From the IMG/VR virus record IMGVR_UViG_3300021957_000024, positions 1-64,000 of that record: 64,000 nucleotides of DNA. One strand, written 5' to 3'. The first letter of the stretch is position 1. Every line of letters starts with the position of its first letter. The notes under the pieces are model-generated. The model saw only the letters and a program-made list of their open reading frames with translations. It did not search any database and was not told where the DNA came from. Made by a program: the position numbers and the translations under genes. Positions 15,724 to 24,190 of the stretch are shown in pieces. This DNA comes from a virus.

Positions 15724-16918
15724 TACTTTTTATTCCAAACTTATTATAAATTTCACCATCACTCCATTCTTTATTAGTTCCAATATTTGGTAAAATTCTT
15801 AATATATCTTTATTTATAAAACCACTCCATTTGGCAGAACTAACAATATATTTGTATAATTTAGAATTTAAAATATTTAATAAATTTTCCCCTTCTTTTT
15901 TTGATTTGACAATTATATATGGAACTACTTCACTTGTACTAATAGTACCATTATCAAATAAAGGATTGTAATACCCACTAATAGTTAGATATACTTTAAA
16001 ATCATCATGAGATTTTGATTTTATCTTTGAATAGTATGATTGTGCATTCGTGTGATATACTTTATATGGATGAGTTGTAGAATATTTATCAGACCATTGA
16101 TTTTCTTTTTTAGATGAGTGATTTGTAGTAGTATCACCATCCCAATTAAATTTTGGAAATGGTGATTCATTAAATATCTTATGTATTTTAGTAGATATGC
16201 TATTAATATCAGATTGAATATAGTCAAAGTTGTTTAAATCAAAATTAACACCATTTATATTAGTATTACCGATATATGCTTCATTTTTAACAATCCAATA
16301 TGAAAAGGTAGAACCAACATCAAAGTGATTAGAGATTTCAGTATTGATTAAAACTAAGTTGTTTTTTTTAAATAATTTAAATACATCATTGCTAGGACTT
16401 CCCCATGAAGTCGGTGTTACAAACGAAACAACACCACCTGTTGATAAATTATTATTTAAAGATTCAACAATAAATTTGCTCCATAAATTATGAGCTTTTG
16501 GTTGAACACCACCCGTCTTACTGGTTTCTTGATATGGTGGGTTTCCAAGTATTACATCAAAATTCATATTTTTAAATATTTTATTATCTAAAAAATCTCC
16601 TTTAATTAGATTTTTTATTTTTAATTTATGATTAACAAGTTCAAATCTAAAATCTTCAATTTCTATACCATATAACATATTATTTAATATGTGTTCTTCT
16701 GAATGATATTGAATTAATTTTAAATATACAAAGAATAAATAACCACCAAATCCAAACCCTGGGTCTAGGATTTTTAAATTAGGATTTGACCAATCTATTG
16801 GTAATTTATTTACCATTTCTTCAATTACTTTAATGGGAGTAGAACCATCTTGTCCAGTAGGGATAGTTGATGTTCTTCTTATGTAACTAATATATTGTTC
16901 TCGTGTTCTAATTTCCAT
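15686..16918 (-). CDS. N6-adenine DNA methyltransferase (Eco57I-like)
   Basis: 410 residues. LDPGFGFGGYL (51-61) is the SAM-binding motif, YGIEIEDFRFE the following acidic strand, and GNPPYQETSK (NPPY 126-129) the catalytic motif IV. The C-terminal part (about 150-410) should hold target recognition. Its ATG overlaps the helicase stop (TAATG) and its end overlaps the short methylase. This is the modification component expected beside a restriction-like helicase-nuclease; the recognition site is unknown. Confidence 0.85.
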   Translation of the reverse strand: MEIRTREQYISYIRRTSTIPTGQDGSTPIKVIEEMVNKLPIDWSNPNLKILDPGFGFGGYLFFVYLKLIQYHSEEHILNNMLYGIEIEDFRFELVNHKLKIKNLIKGDFLDNKIFKNMNFDVILGNPPYQETSKTGGVQPKAHNLWSKFIVESLNNNLSTGGVVSFVTPTSWGSPSNDVFKLFKKNNLVLINTEISNHFDVGSTFSYWIVKNEAYIGNTNINGVNFDLNNFDYIQSDINSISTKIHKIFNESPFPKFNWDGDTTTNHSSKKENQWSDKYSTTHPYKVYHTNAQSYYSKIKSKSHDDFKVYLTISGYYNPLFDNGTISTSEVVPYIIVKSKKEGENLLNILNSKLYKYIVSSAKWSGFINKDILRILPNIGTNKEWSDGEIYNKFGIKSIEDINYIENYVG

Positions 16919-19149
16919 TATCGTACAAGTTGAAGATTTACTTTGTATGTATCAATTATATTTTCTTTTACTAACAACTTTAAAACTGATTTTTCAGTTT
17001 TTGTTGCCCCATAAAATAAGTTATCTGGTAGATTTTCTAAAATATCTTCAACTGTTTCATAACCAAGTTCACATATAATAGGCAATCTACTCATTAAAGT
17101 TGCTATTCTTGAAATAATATCTCTTTTAGTTTTATCAAAAGGTTTTCTTTCTGATTCTGAAAGATGTTTTAAATTTTTACCTTTTTTCATAAATTCTTTT
17201 GAAGATGTGATTTCAAGTTTAAGTTTACGACTTTTTTCTTTGTCCAATCCCATAATCATTTGAAATAATTTTTCAGAGATTTTATCTAACATAACATAAT
17301 CGTGGCCTGAGTTTCTTAAAGTTTTTGAATTATAGTCTGAATCTCTAATAGCTGATAATACATCTTCTAATGTTTTTTTCTTAAATTCAACTCCACCGTC
17401 AACACCATAAACATTAAAATTATCGAGATATTGTCTTAAAATTTCATTTGGATTTTTAATACCTCTTTGTTGAGCAGAATATCTTGAATATTCAGCCAAC
17501 ATCACTAAAGTTCTGTTTGGATTGAAATCAAAAACATATCCTTTTTCTTTACCATCTTTTGGAGATGTTGGTCTAAATGCTGTTTGAAAATAAAACTCAG
17601 CAGATTCGGTATCATTTAAGAAAAAGGTAGCATCCCATTCTGGTACAGTTGAACCTCGTGTAAATCTACTAAGTGATAGTACTATTGATTTTTTATCTTT
17701 ATTTAATTTTAAAAAATCTTTAACTTCAGAAATATCATCTGTCTCACTACCAGTTGCAGCAAATACTTGATACTCTCCATTTGTTACTTTTTCAATTAAA
17801 GATTTCAGATGAATAACTGCATCAGAATTAGGAGGTAATACCCAAAAAGTATGTTGTAATTCTGGTATAAGTTTGTAGGGTGAAAAACTCGTTTTAGGAA
17901 TTATCCCAAATACACATTGTAAAAAAGTAGTTACATCCCCCTCGTGAATAAATCTTTTAGTTTCTTTATTCCACGAAAATAACTTTGTCAAAGTAAATCC
18001 TTCTTCATCGGAATACCACTTTTGTTGTTCTTTAATTTTATCAAATACTTCCATACAATACCAATCAAGAGATATAGCTCTTTTATCAATACCAAGTTTC
18101 TTATCTTCTTGTTGTTGAATGTAATCGTAAATATAAGAATTGTGTGGGGTAAATTTACCAGTTGAAAGTAACTTCCAAGGTGTTCCTGTAATCCAAATCG
18201 TAACAGAGGATGGAAGTTTTTCAAGAAGTTCGGTTGATAGTTCGGTTAACATTGCAGTGTCAGCTTCATCAACACCTCGAATATCCCAATCATATTGAGA
18301 TAACATTTTTACTAAATTTTTTCGGTGGGTTTTATGAAGAAGAAGTTGTGTACTAACTGCAAGTACATTTACTCGTTCATTTGATGGTTTCCAATTATAC
18401 TTCTTATCTTTAAGTTCATCATAAATCCAACCATTATAGTTTACATGAGAATTAACATCGGTTTTAAGTGATTCAAATACATCGGGTCTACTTGTAATCA
18501 TTAAAACATTACCTCCTTTTTTAACAATTTTTCGTGCCATTTCAAGAAAAGTAAAGTTTTTACCAAATCTCATAACTGCACCAAGAAGAAAATCAAGTGA
18601 TTGTCTTTTTGATGATAGCTTATTTGCTAAATAATATTGTTCAAATAATTTAATTGCTTCTTCTTGTCTTAAACGAGGTAAATATGTTTCTTTACGAACA
18701 TTCCAAAAAGTTTCAAATTCACTTGGATAAAGAATTGAATTTACCAATTCTTGAATAGTTTCAACATCTGTTTCAAATACCTCAGTAGATGAACCAAATT
18801 TACTTTTTTTACCCAAATGTGGTCCTACTTTCTGTTCTATCTGGTATGCTGTACCGTATTTTTGAATTTGTTCATCTGATAATCTGATTGCCCATAAAAT
18901 AACAATTGCATCGGTGGTAGTTCCAACATAACCAGATATTGTTTCTTGTGGAGTTGAACCTTCGTTTGAATATGTACCATATTGACCAAACTTTGGTTTA
19001 AACTTACCACTTAAATATTGGTCTCGATATGTCCAAGCATACAAACCCTGTCCTAATCTACCAAATACTTCAAGATTAGTATCAAGCGGTGTCTGAAAGA
19101 GTATATTACCTCTTTTTTTTTCTATTAATGTATTTAATTTGTTTATCAT
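16918..19149 (-). CDS. GIY-YIG-like nuclease / SF2 helicase fusion (restriction-like)
   Basis: 743 residues. The N terminus (about 35-130) has GLYAWTY, KFGQYGTY and YQIEQKVGPHLG, then STEVFETD. This matches the layout of the GIY-YIG-superfamily T5orf172 domain (KxGxT...E...H..L...EWF), with E105 the likely metal ligand. An SF2 core follows: Walker A GAVMRFGKN (190-198), DEAD box VDEAD (293-297), motif III TGTP (321-324) and a motif VI-like FQTAFRP. Walker A ends in Asn instead of Thr/Ser. The fusion resembles restriction subunits that translocate and cut. It is coupled by TAATG junctions to genes on both sides. Confidence 0.75.
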   Translation of the reverse strand: MINKLNTLIEKKRGNILFQTPLDTNLEVFGRLGQGLYAWTYRDQYLSGKFKPKFGQYGTYSNEGSTPQETISGYVGTTTDAIVILWAIRLSDEQIQKYGTAYQIEQKVGPHLGKKSKFGSSTEVFETDVETIQELVNSILYPSEFETFWNVRKETYLPRLRQEEAIKLFEQYYLANKLSSKRQSLDFLLGAVMRFGKNFTFLEMARKIVKKGGNVLMITSRPDVFESLKTDVNSHVNYNGWIYDELKDKKYNWKPSNERVNVLAVSTQLLLHKTHRKNLVKMLSQYDWDIRGVDEADTAMLTELSTELLEKLPSSVTIWITGTPWKLLSTGKFTPHNSYIYDYIQQQEDKKLGIDKRAISLDWYCMEVFDKIKEQQKWYSDEEGFTLTKLFSWNKETKRFIHEGDVTTFLQCVFGIIPKTSFSPYKLIPELQHTFWVLPPNSDAVIHLKSLIEKVTNGEYQVFAATGSETDDISEVKDFLKLNKDKKSIVLSLSRFTRGSTVPEWDATFFLNDTESAEFYFQTAFRPTSPKDGKEKGYVFDFNPNRTLVMLAEYSRYSAQQRGIKNPNEILRQYLDNFNVYGVDGGVEFKKKTLEDVLSAIRDSDYNSKTLRNSGHDYVMLDKISEKLFQMIMGLDKEKSRKLKLEITSSKEFMKKGKNLKHLSESERKPFDKTKRDIISRIATLMSRLPIICELGYETVEDILENLPDNLFYGATKTEKSVLKLLVKENIIDTYKVNLQLVR

Positions 19150-19658
19150 TACGCTCTAACTACTTTATATGAACCCTCGTTTACCATTACAAAGTTTGGT
19201 AACAATGGGTGTTTTGAATTTATGTTGATTTTATCAAGAATACCTTTTAATTTAGCATATCCAAGGTCAACAAAGTAAATCTTATTTCCATTTTTAGATG
19301 TCATTGATTTACTTTTTTCAATTGGAAGTTTGATTTGTTCTAATTTGTAATCAAGTTTAGATTTGGTGTTAGCCGATAAGTTATTTATCGAGTTTATATC
19401 AGTTTTAATTAACTCATCTCGTTTTATTTTAGCATCTTCACTATTATCGAATGTAAATAATAATTCTATAACCAATTCGTTTTCAAAATTAACTAAGTCT
19501 AATTGAAATTTACTAATATGTAATCCTTTTTTTGATTTGGTAATTGCAATACTTTTTGTTTTACTCAAATATGATTCAATTGAGTGAACTTGTTCACTAA
19601 CGCCATAGTGAGTTTCTCCATTTGGGAATGTAGTTTTAAAAACATTTACTTTTTTCAT
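19149..19658 (-). CDS. Possible degenerate GIY-YIG-like protein, first gene of restriction-like operon
   Basis: 169 residues. The start, VNVFKTTFPNGETHYGVS, resembles the beta-hairpin of GIY-YIG nucleases (YKxTxxxNGKxYxGxS). The later segment ELLFTFDNSEDAKIKRDELI resembles the family's A...E helix. The catalytic tyrosines and arginine are only partly recognisable, so activity is doubtful. Its stop overlaps the helicase ATG. It has a dedicated promoter with a palindrome over the -7 region and a leader hairpin. It could be a specificity subunit or regulator. Confidence 0.6.
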   Translation of the reverse strand: MKKVNVFKTTFPNGETHYGVSEQVHSIESYLSKTKSIAITKSKKGLHISKFQLDLVNFENELVIELLFTFDNSEDAKIKRDELIKTDINSINNLSANTKSKLDYKLEQIKLPIEKSKSMTSKNGNKIYFVDLGYAKLKGILDKININSKHPLLPNFVMVNEGSYKVVRA

Positions 19659-19687
19659 TTCTTTTATCTTTTAAATTTTAATATCAA

Positions 19688-19703
19688 GTGTGAACTCTCA
19701 CAC
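19688..19703 (-). other. Leader hairpin of the restriction-like operon
   Basis: GTGTGA-ACTC-TCACAC is a perfect 6-bp stem with a 4-base loop just after the predicted transcription start. It could stabilise the mRNA or modulate translation. Confidence 0.5.
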
Positions 19704-19755
19704 ATTTACTATGTAAATATACGAAAAAAAATTGAGACTACAATGGCTTTTCGTA
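19704..19755 (-). promoter_or_regulatory. Terminator/promoter cassette, copy 1 (restriction-like operon)
   Basis: Minus-strand TTG (19743-19741), 19 bases, TATATTTA (19721-19714), overlapped by the palindrome ATTTAC-N3-GTAAAT (19704-19718). TACGAAAA (19720-19727) and TTTTCGTA (19748-19755) form an 8-bp inverted repeat spanning the -33 to -7 region. The cassette therefore can fold as a hairpin after the upstream gene and also start the next transcript. Confidence 0.65.
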
Positions 19756-19767
19756 TTTTTTTTTAAT

Positions 19768-20196
19768 TTATTTTGCCCACTTACCACTTGAAACGAGTTG
19801 AGCAATGATTCCATATACTGATAAATCTTGGAATGTATCTTCACATGATTCACCAATATTATCTTGTTTACCAAGTACAACTAATTGTTTTAATCTTTGA
19901 ATCTTATCATTCATTCTAAACCAAAGACCAGTTAATGAAACTTTCTTTTCTTCTTCAGTTTCTAATTTTGAACCAACTGAAATATTATCAGGTCCATAGT
20001 TAGATTGTTTTAAACAAAACAATTCATATTGTGTGAACATTATTCTTTTGAATTCCGCAGTCATTTCTGGCCATTCTTTTTCCATCTTCTCTACTATTTC
20101 AGGATTATCATATGCAATAATTTCATCATATTGAGGTTCTACTTTAATTGGGTTAAATTTGTGATTTTTACTTTGTTTTTTTATTGCTTCTGCCAT
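19768..20196 (-). CDS. DUF1599-like protein (nucleotide-modification-associated domain)
   Basis: 142 residues. SNYGPDNIS, LWFRMNDKIQRLKQL and ESCEDTFQDLSVYGIIAQL match the helical pattern YGxxNI...RxxDKxxRLxxL...ExxxDTxxDLAxYxII. I associate this pattern with the DUF1599/nucleotide-modification-associated family, an all-helical fold with conserved acids reminiscent of NTP pyrophosphohydrolases. The exact reaction is not established. It may filter nucleotides, which would fit the modification operon at 2.7-6.8 kb. It has its own host-like promoter. Confidence 0.65.
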   Translation of the reverse strand: MAEAIKKQSKNHKFNPIKVEPQYDEIIAYDNPEIVEKMEKEWPEMTAEFKRIMFTQYELFCLKQSNYGPDNISVGSKLETEEEKKVSLTGLWFRMNDKIQRLKQLVVLGKQDNIGESCEDTFQDLSVYGIIAQLVSSGKWAK

Positions 20197-20215
20197 ATTT
20201 TGAAATTTATATTTG

Positions 20216-20247
20216 CTAATATACGAATTTATTTTGAATTAAACAAA
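20216..20247 (-). promoter_or_regulatory. Bacteroidota-type promoter, one mismatch
   Basis: Minus-strand TTTG (20247-20244), 20 bases, TATATTAG (20223-20216): one change from TANNTTTG. It lies about 20 bases before the ATG of the DUF1599-like gene. Confidence 0.65.
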
Positions 20248-20486
20248 TTATTTTTAAGTTTTTTTAGTTGATATGCCTGTATTCCGAATATTAGTATGTT
20301 TAAACTCATTAAAGGTAAACTCCATATTCCTACTGCATATACAAACCATAGTGTAGCTGCTACAATTCCCCATACTCTTAATTTAAACATATCTTTTTGT
20401 AAAAATTGTATTACCACAGTAAGGTTAGCTATCCACCCTAGGATTTCTAACCAGTGAGTTCTTATTATCTCTTCTAATGGATTCAT
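20229..20486 (-). CDS. Small membrane protein (SemiSWEET/YgjV-like appearance)
   Basis: 85 residues with three likely membrane helices, around 13-29 (LEILGWIANLTVVIQFL), 37-53 (VWGIVAATLWFVYAVGI) and 57-73 (LPLMSLNILIFGIQAYQ). A charged C terminus (KKLKNN) suggests a cytoplasmic end. The GWIAN/W.VYA/P.M..N pattern recalls half-size SWEET-type or YgjV-type membrane proteins. Role in infection unknown. Confidence 0.65.
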   Translation of the reverse strand: MNPLEEIIRTHWLEILGWIANLTVVIQFLQKDMFKLRVWGIVAATLWFVYAVGIWSLPLMSLNILIFGIQAYQLKKLKNNLFNSK

Positions 20487-20489
20487 AAT

Positions 20490-20687
20490 TTATGTTGTTA
20501 AATGTGATAACTTTTCGTTTAATCTTTTCATGTGTTTACAAGGTGAATAAGAACGAAATTGCCTTGCTGGACATTCACAATCATCAATCTTGTAATCTGT
20601 AACTCTTACTTGGTAGTATTTAAGTTTACCTTTCTTATCTCTACTACCCATTTCTCTATAATACCAACTATTTGCCATAACCAACAA
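20490..20687 (-). CDS. SWIM-type zinc finger protein
   Basis: 65 residues. CECPARQFRSYSPCKHM gives the CxC-x(n)-CxH signature of SWIM zinc fingers, which bind DNA or proteins. The protein is almost only this finger. The first ATG (20687) overlaps the upstream gene by 20 bases; a second ATG three codons later (MANSWYYREMG) is also plausible. Confidence 0.7.
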   Translation of the reverse strand: MLVMANSWYYREMGSRDKKGKLKYYQVRVTDYKIDDCECPARQFRSYSPCKHMKRLNEKLSHLTT

Positions 20688-20994
20688 ATTTATATCCTAT
20701 ATCATTTACTAATCCTTTTGATACACAATAAGGATATTCATCATTTAACCAATAGTTTTGAACATTCTCTACTTCTGATAAACAATCTTCGTATAAATCT
20801 TCTATGGAAAAGCCTTCTCCATATCTTATACCACCACACAAACTCATAAGTTCATTTAGTTCGTTCCAATTGTTTTTGTTTATTTTAATTGAATTGATGA
20901 TTTCTTTTTTCATCATATCAGCAACCTTGTCATTGTAATCATACATTTCTTTTGACCAAGGTTTTGTTACTTTAGGTTTAATTAGTACTTTCAT
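20668..20994 (-). CDS. Hypothetical protein
   Basis: 108 residues beginning MKVLIKPKVTKPWSKEMYDY. It is soluble and mixed-charge, with a CGG segment (residues 53-55) and a Tyr/Gly-rich end. No known motif. Overlaps the SWIM gene and follows the 102-residue gene by three bases, so it belongs to the accessory operon started by cassette copy 2. Confidence 0.7.
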   Translation of the reverse strand: MKVLIKPKVTKPWSKEMYDYNDKVADMMKKEIINSIKINKNNWNELNELMSLCGGIRYGEGFSIEDLYEDCLSEVENVQNYWLNDEYPYCVSKGLVNDIGYKFVGYGK

Positions 20995-20997
20995 ATT

Positions 20998-21306
20998 TTA
21001 TAAGTAATTTGGTCCATAGTAATTCCATTTATCAGTTCCATCAAAGATGTTACCTCTTGAATGTTTAGCTGGAGAGCTCGAACCTGCAGGTTTCAATAAA
21101 TCTCCCTTACATACAAGAGAACCTTTATTTACACCTTCCCACATAGAAACAAAAGCCCATACTGAACTTTCATCGATAAGTTTAATGTATTTTTTACCTT
21201 TAGATATTGTAAGGGGAGTGTAGGGTTTATAATCGAAATTATTATCCCAATACTTTTTTCTTTCTTCGTTGACCTTGTTAAGCCAGATTTCAAATTTACT
21301 TTTCAT
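20998..21306 (-). CDS. Hypothetical phage protein
   Basis: 102 residues. The central VWAFVSMWEGVNKGSLVCKG and the closing YYGPNYL look like a compact globular domain. I believe similar short proteins occur in other phages but cannot name a function. It is first in the operon behind cassette copy 2. Its leader AAAACTTAAAGTATGAA resembles those of the genes at 28963 and 29607. Confidence 0.7.
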   Translation of the reverse strand: MKSKFEIWLNKVNEERKKYWDNNFDYKPYTPLTISKGKKYIKLIDESSVWAFVSMWEGVNKGSLVCKGDLLKPAGSSSPAKHSRGNIFDGTDKWNYYGPNYL

Positions 21307-21323
21307 ACTTTAAGTTTTATCTC

Positions 21324-21370
21324 ATTTACATAGTAAATATACGAAAAAAAATTGAGACTACAATGGCTTT
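21324..21370 (-). promoter_or_regulatory. Terminator/promoter cassette, copy 2
   Basis: Minus-strand TTG (21363-21361), 19 bases, TATATTTA (21341-21334), with the palindrome ATTTAC-N3-GTAAAT (21324-21338) across the -7/start region. The flanking ATTG...CAAT and A/T runs can pair, but less strongly than in copies 3 and 4. Confidence 0.65.
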
Positions 21371-21396
21371 TTTTAATTATTTTTAATTTAATTGTA

Positions 21397-21417
21397 GAAA
21401 AAAACCCCTTGAGGGGG
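21397..21417 (-). terminator. Rho-independent terminator after gene 21541-21942
   Basis: CCCC (21405-21408) and GGGG (21413-21417) form a G/C stem with a short loop, followed on the minus strand by a run of T (21404-21398). It is the only strongly G/C-rich hairpin in this region. Confidence 0.75.
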
Positions 21418-21540
21418 TCAATCTTTTTACATCTTTTTGTTTCTTTGATGGAGGGTTTGAAAACCACTCAAAAACTTACATTATAAATGTACGATTATTT
21501 TTTGACATAAAAAAATAAAAAGTGTTAAAGTTTTGTTAAA
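21418..21540 (-). other. Non-coding stretch with palindrome TACATT-N3-AATGTA
   Basis: No gene found. TACATT-ATA-AATGTA (21477-21491) overlaps TACATTTA, a possible -7 element, as in the cassettes, but no TTG is seen at -33. It is either the 3' untranslated region of the next gene or the start of a short RNA ending at the 21397-21417 terminator. Confidence 0.35.
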
Positions 21541-21942
21541 TTATTTTTGATTAAATTCTATTACCTCGAAGATTCTTGTAGAAATCTTTTTTGTGCCTTC
21601 TACATTGGTAACGATGATTGAGTTTTTGAATTTATCCCAATCAATAGAAAAAGATTTATCTAAAACCCCACCATTCTCTTCTTTAACTAACTCGTTGAGT
21701 GCATTAATTGTGTACAAAGTATTACTTTGTTTTTTACGATGTACCAAAATAGTATCAGATAATGGTCTATCTGGTTTATATTGAGTATCTATATTATATG
21801 TAACAAAAAGGTTTTCTAAGTTACCCTTATTTTGTAAAACATAAATATAATTGTAAACTATGTGATATGTTTCTCTAATAAGTTGTAGGGTATTTTGAAG
21901 TTCCTCTTTATTTGTAAAGGTACAGAGTAACTGTGTTTGCAT
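21541..21942 (-). CDS. Hypothetical protein
   Basis: 133 residues beginning MQTQLLCTFTNKEELQNTL. Alpha/beta composition, with no membrane helix and no recognised motif. It has a late-type motif about 30 bases upstream, an AGGA before the ATG and a terminator downstream, so it is probably a single-gene late transcript. Function unknown. Confidence 0.7.
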   Translation of the reverse strand: MQTQLLCTFTNKEELQNTLQLIRETYHIVYNYIYVLQNKGNLENLFVTYNIDTQYKPDRPLSDTILVHRKKQSNTLYTINALNELVKEENGGVLDKSFSIDWDKFKNSIIVTNVEGTKKISTRIFEVIEFNQK

Positions 21943-21970
21943 ATCAATCCTATCTCTCTCTATTGTTTCT

Positions 21971-21981
21971 TATATAAATAT
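21971..21981 (-). promoter_or_regulatory. Late-type motif TATATTTATA
   Basis: Minus-strand TATATTTATATAAG upstream of the 133-residue gene, without a -33 TTTG. AATGTA-N7-TACATT (22008-22026), an inverted repeat with the half-site seen at 21477-21491, lies further upstream. Confidence 0.55.
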
Positions 21982-22061
21982 AAAATGGGTTTTGGAAACT
22001 ACTAAATAATGTAAATTATGTACATTACCTCGAAATAGGAGTGTTTATTGTTGTTTTTAAA

Positions 22062-24173
22062 TTATTTTGCTGCTTTAGTAATTAAACAATCTCTCATACC
22101 TTCACCAAAGCCAGTTGCTATTTTTTGACTCTCACCAGCAGTTCTCCAAGTATCATCAAATAATTCTTCTTCTTTTCCTTCATTCATAATTCTTACAGAT
22201 GATTCACCTGGTGTAATTCTACATCTTTTTCTTAAATGTTCTTTAAGTTTTCTTTTTCCTTCTGGTGTTGAAAAATCACCTTTATATCCACTTCGTTGTG
22301 CAACACACTCTCTAATCATTGATGGTGTAACTGTATTAATTCCCATTTGAACTAACATACCATTGTCATCTTCACTATCAATATATGAATCAATGTGACA
22401 AGCATCTAATACACCACTAACATAACCTTGTTGATGAGGTCCATTATCTGCATCTTTATTTTTAGTTGGATGGTATCCATCTGGACTATCTACTTCTTCC
22501 AAATCAGATACCAACGATTTATGTGATTCTTTAACTGTTTCTTTTTCAGTTTGTTTTATATCAATAGATTTTTGTATAGAACTATCATCAAAATTTATAT
22601 TTGGATTTGCTTGTTTAAATTTATCAACTTGTGATAATTCTCCAATCTTAATTGCAATTTTACCATATGTACCATATGATGGCTTTCCACCAGCTTTAAG
22701 TATTTGTTGTGAATGATTATTCATTTCAACTAAAAGTTGTTTTGTACCCATTGTATCTGGATTTAAACCTTTGGCTTTTAGATAATCTCTAAATTTACCT
22801 AAATCTCTTAACTTTTGAATATATGGTTCCATTTTTGATGTTTCACATATCTTTACAAAATCATCTGTAATTTCAAGAGTACTAGCAGTTCTTACAGTCT
22901 TTTGTTTTACTCCTTCAACCCGTTTTATGTTTTTATCTAATGAAGATGCTACTCCTTTTGCAACTTTTTCACCATATCTTTCTTTTAAGGCTTTAAATCT
23001 TTTAGCAGGAGTACTATTGTTTTGTGGGTCTTTTAAAGAATCTCCTTTTTTATTTGATATACCAAAATATGTTGTCCTACCTTTTTTATCTTTACCTATA
23101 ATGTAGGTATCATGATAACTCTTATATTTATTCCAATTTTTAAGTTGTTTTTTTGCGTGTGCTTTATCTTCATCAGTTTTTGCATTTTTTAGATTATCTT
23201 CTAAATGTGCCTGAACTGCTTCATTAACTTCTGTGGTCGATTGAATTGTTTTATGTGGTTTAGATAAATCAAATATATCTAGTTTTTTAATATGTTTTTG
23301 GGTTTGTATTCCACCATCAAATGCTGCATTCATCCATTCGGTATATGGACCCATGGGATTTTCTTTAGTTTTTTTATTTCTACTAAAATCTTTTACAAAA
23401 GTTAATGTTTCTTTGTTTTCTTCAATCTTTTGTTGAACCCAAATTTCTCTTTTAGCTAGATACCTATTGAATTCTGGACTATCTACATCCATTCCTAACT
23501 GAATTGCTGTTCTGTTTTCATCAGCAGTTTTACTTCTATTTTTAATTTCAATTTGTACTCTATCTATTGTTTGTTTATTATCTTCCTCCCATTTTTCAAA
23601 ATTAGTATCTACTGCACCACAGAATTTTGATTCACCTTCACTTGCTTTTTTTCCACCTGCACCAGAAATCCTTTTCGTTCTATTAATAGATACTCCATCT
23701 TGATATTCCGAAAGAACATCTATATTACCATTATTTAAATCATCATAAATTTCTTTTCGAGTAGGACCGCCTGGATTATCTTTATATTTTTTATCATCTT
23801 TTTTATCAAAATTAGTTCTATCTAAAGTACTTTTAGGTGTTTTATCAAAAATATTTACTTTAGGAGTATCTTTTTTTGTTTTCTTTTTATCATCTTTCTT
23901 ATCAATGGGTTCATGGGTTCCTGCTTTAATTGCATTATCTCTTGCATCTTTAGATTTGAATACTGATGTTTCACCTGTATCTTTTTTTCTTGCAGTATAA
24001 GTTTCATCTTTTTCGGTAAGGAATTCAAATATAGTATCTTTTACTTCATACTCACCCCATTCTGAAAGAATTTCGGACATGATTGATTGATGTTCCTTAT
24101 TATGTATATTAGGAACACCTACTCTATATGAGAGTTCTCTTACTAACTTATCTATGATTTCTTTATAATCCAT
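22062..24173 (-). CDS. Large protein of unknown function, probable virion or late protein
   Basis: 703 residues, hydrophilic and rich in Lys, Asp and Glu, with a low-complexity lysine-rich stretch around residues 80-130 (repeated KKDDKK). No membrane helix or catalytic motif recognised. The C-terminal third contains DACHIDSYID, CVAQRSGYKG and RKRCRITPGESSV and looks globular. A late-type motif (24181-24190) sits eight bases before the ATG, so the mRNA may be almost leaderless. Size and late promoter suggest a structural or injected protein, but this is inference only. Confidence 0.7.
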   Translation of the reverse strand: MDYKEIIDKLVRELSYRVGVPNIHNKEHQSIMSEILSEWGEYEVKDTIFEFLTEKDETYTARKKDTGETSVFKSKDARDNAIKAGTHEPIDKKDDKKKTKKDTPKVNIFDKTPKSTLDRTNFDKKDDKKYKDNPGGPTRKEIYDDLNNGNIDVLSEYQDGVSINRTKRISGAGGKKASEGESKFCGAVDTNFEKWEEDNKQTIDRVQIEIKNRSKTADENRTAIQLGMDVDSPEFNRYLAKREIWVQQKIEENKETLTFVKDFSRNKKTKENPMGPYTEWMNAAFDGGIQTQKHIKKLDIFDLSKPHKTIQSTTEVNEAVQAHLEDNLKNAKTDEDKAHAKKQLKNWNKYKSYHDTYIIGKDKKGRTTYFGISNKKGDSLKDPQNNSTPAKRFKALKERYGEKVAKGVASSLDKNIKRVEGVKQKTVRTASTLEITDDFVKICETSKMEPYIQKLRDLGKFRDYLKAKGLNPDTMGTKQLLVEMNNHSQQILKAGGKPSYGTYGKIAIKIGELSQVDKFKQANPNINFDDSSIQKSIDIKQTEKETVKESHKSLVSDLEEVDSPDGYHPTKNKDADNGPHQQGYVSGVLDACHIDSYIDSEDDNGMLVQMGINTVTPSMIRECVAQRSGYKGDFSTPEGKRKLKEHLRKRCRITPGESSVRIMNEGKEEELFDDTWRTAGESQKIATGFGEGMRDCLITKAAK

Positions 24174-24180
24174 ACTATAC

Positions 24181-24190
24181 TATAAATATT
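24181..24190 (-). promoter_or_regulatory. Late-type motif before the 703-residue protein
   Basis: Minus-strand AATATTTATA overlapping the stop codon of the lectin-like gene. No -33 element. Confidence 0.5.

Noticed and set aside
21421-21445. GTG-initiated frame running through cassette copy 2
   Set aside because: It crosses a terminator and a promoter, and its product has no coding character.
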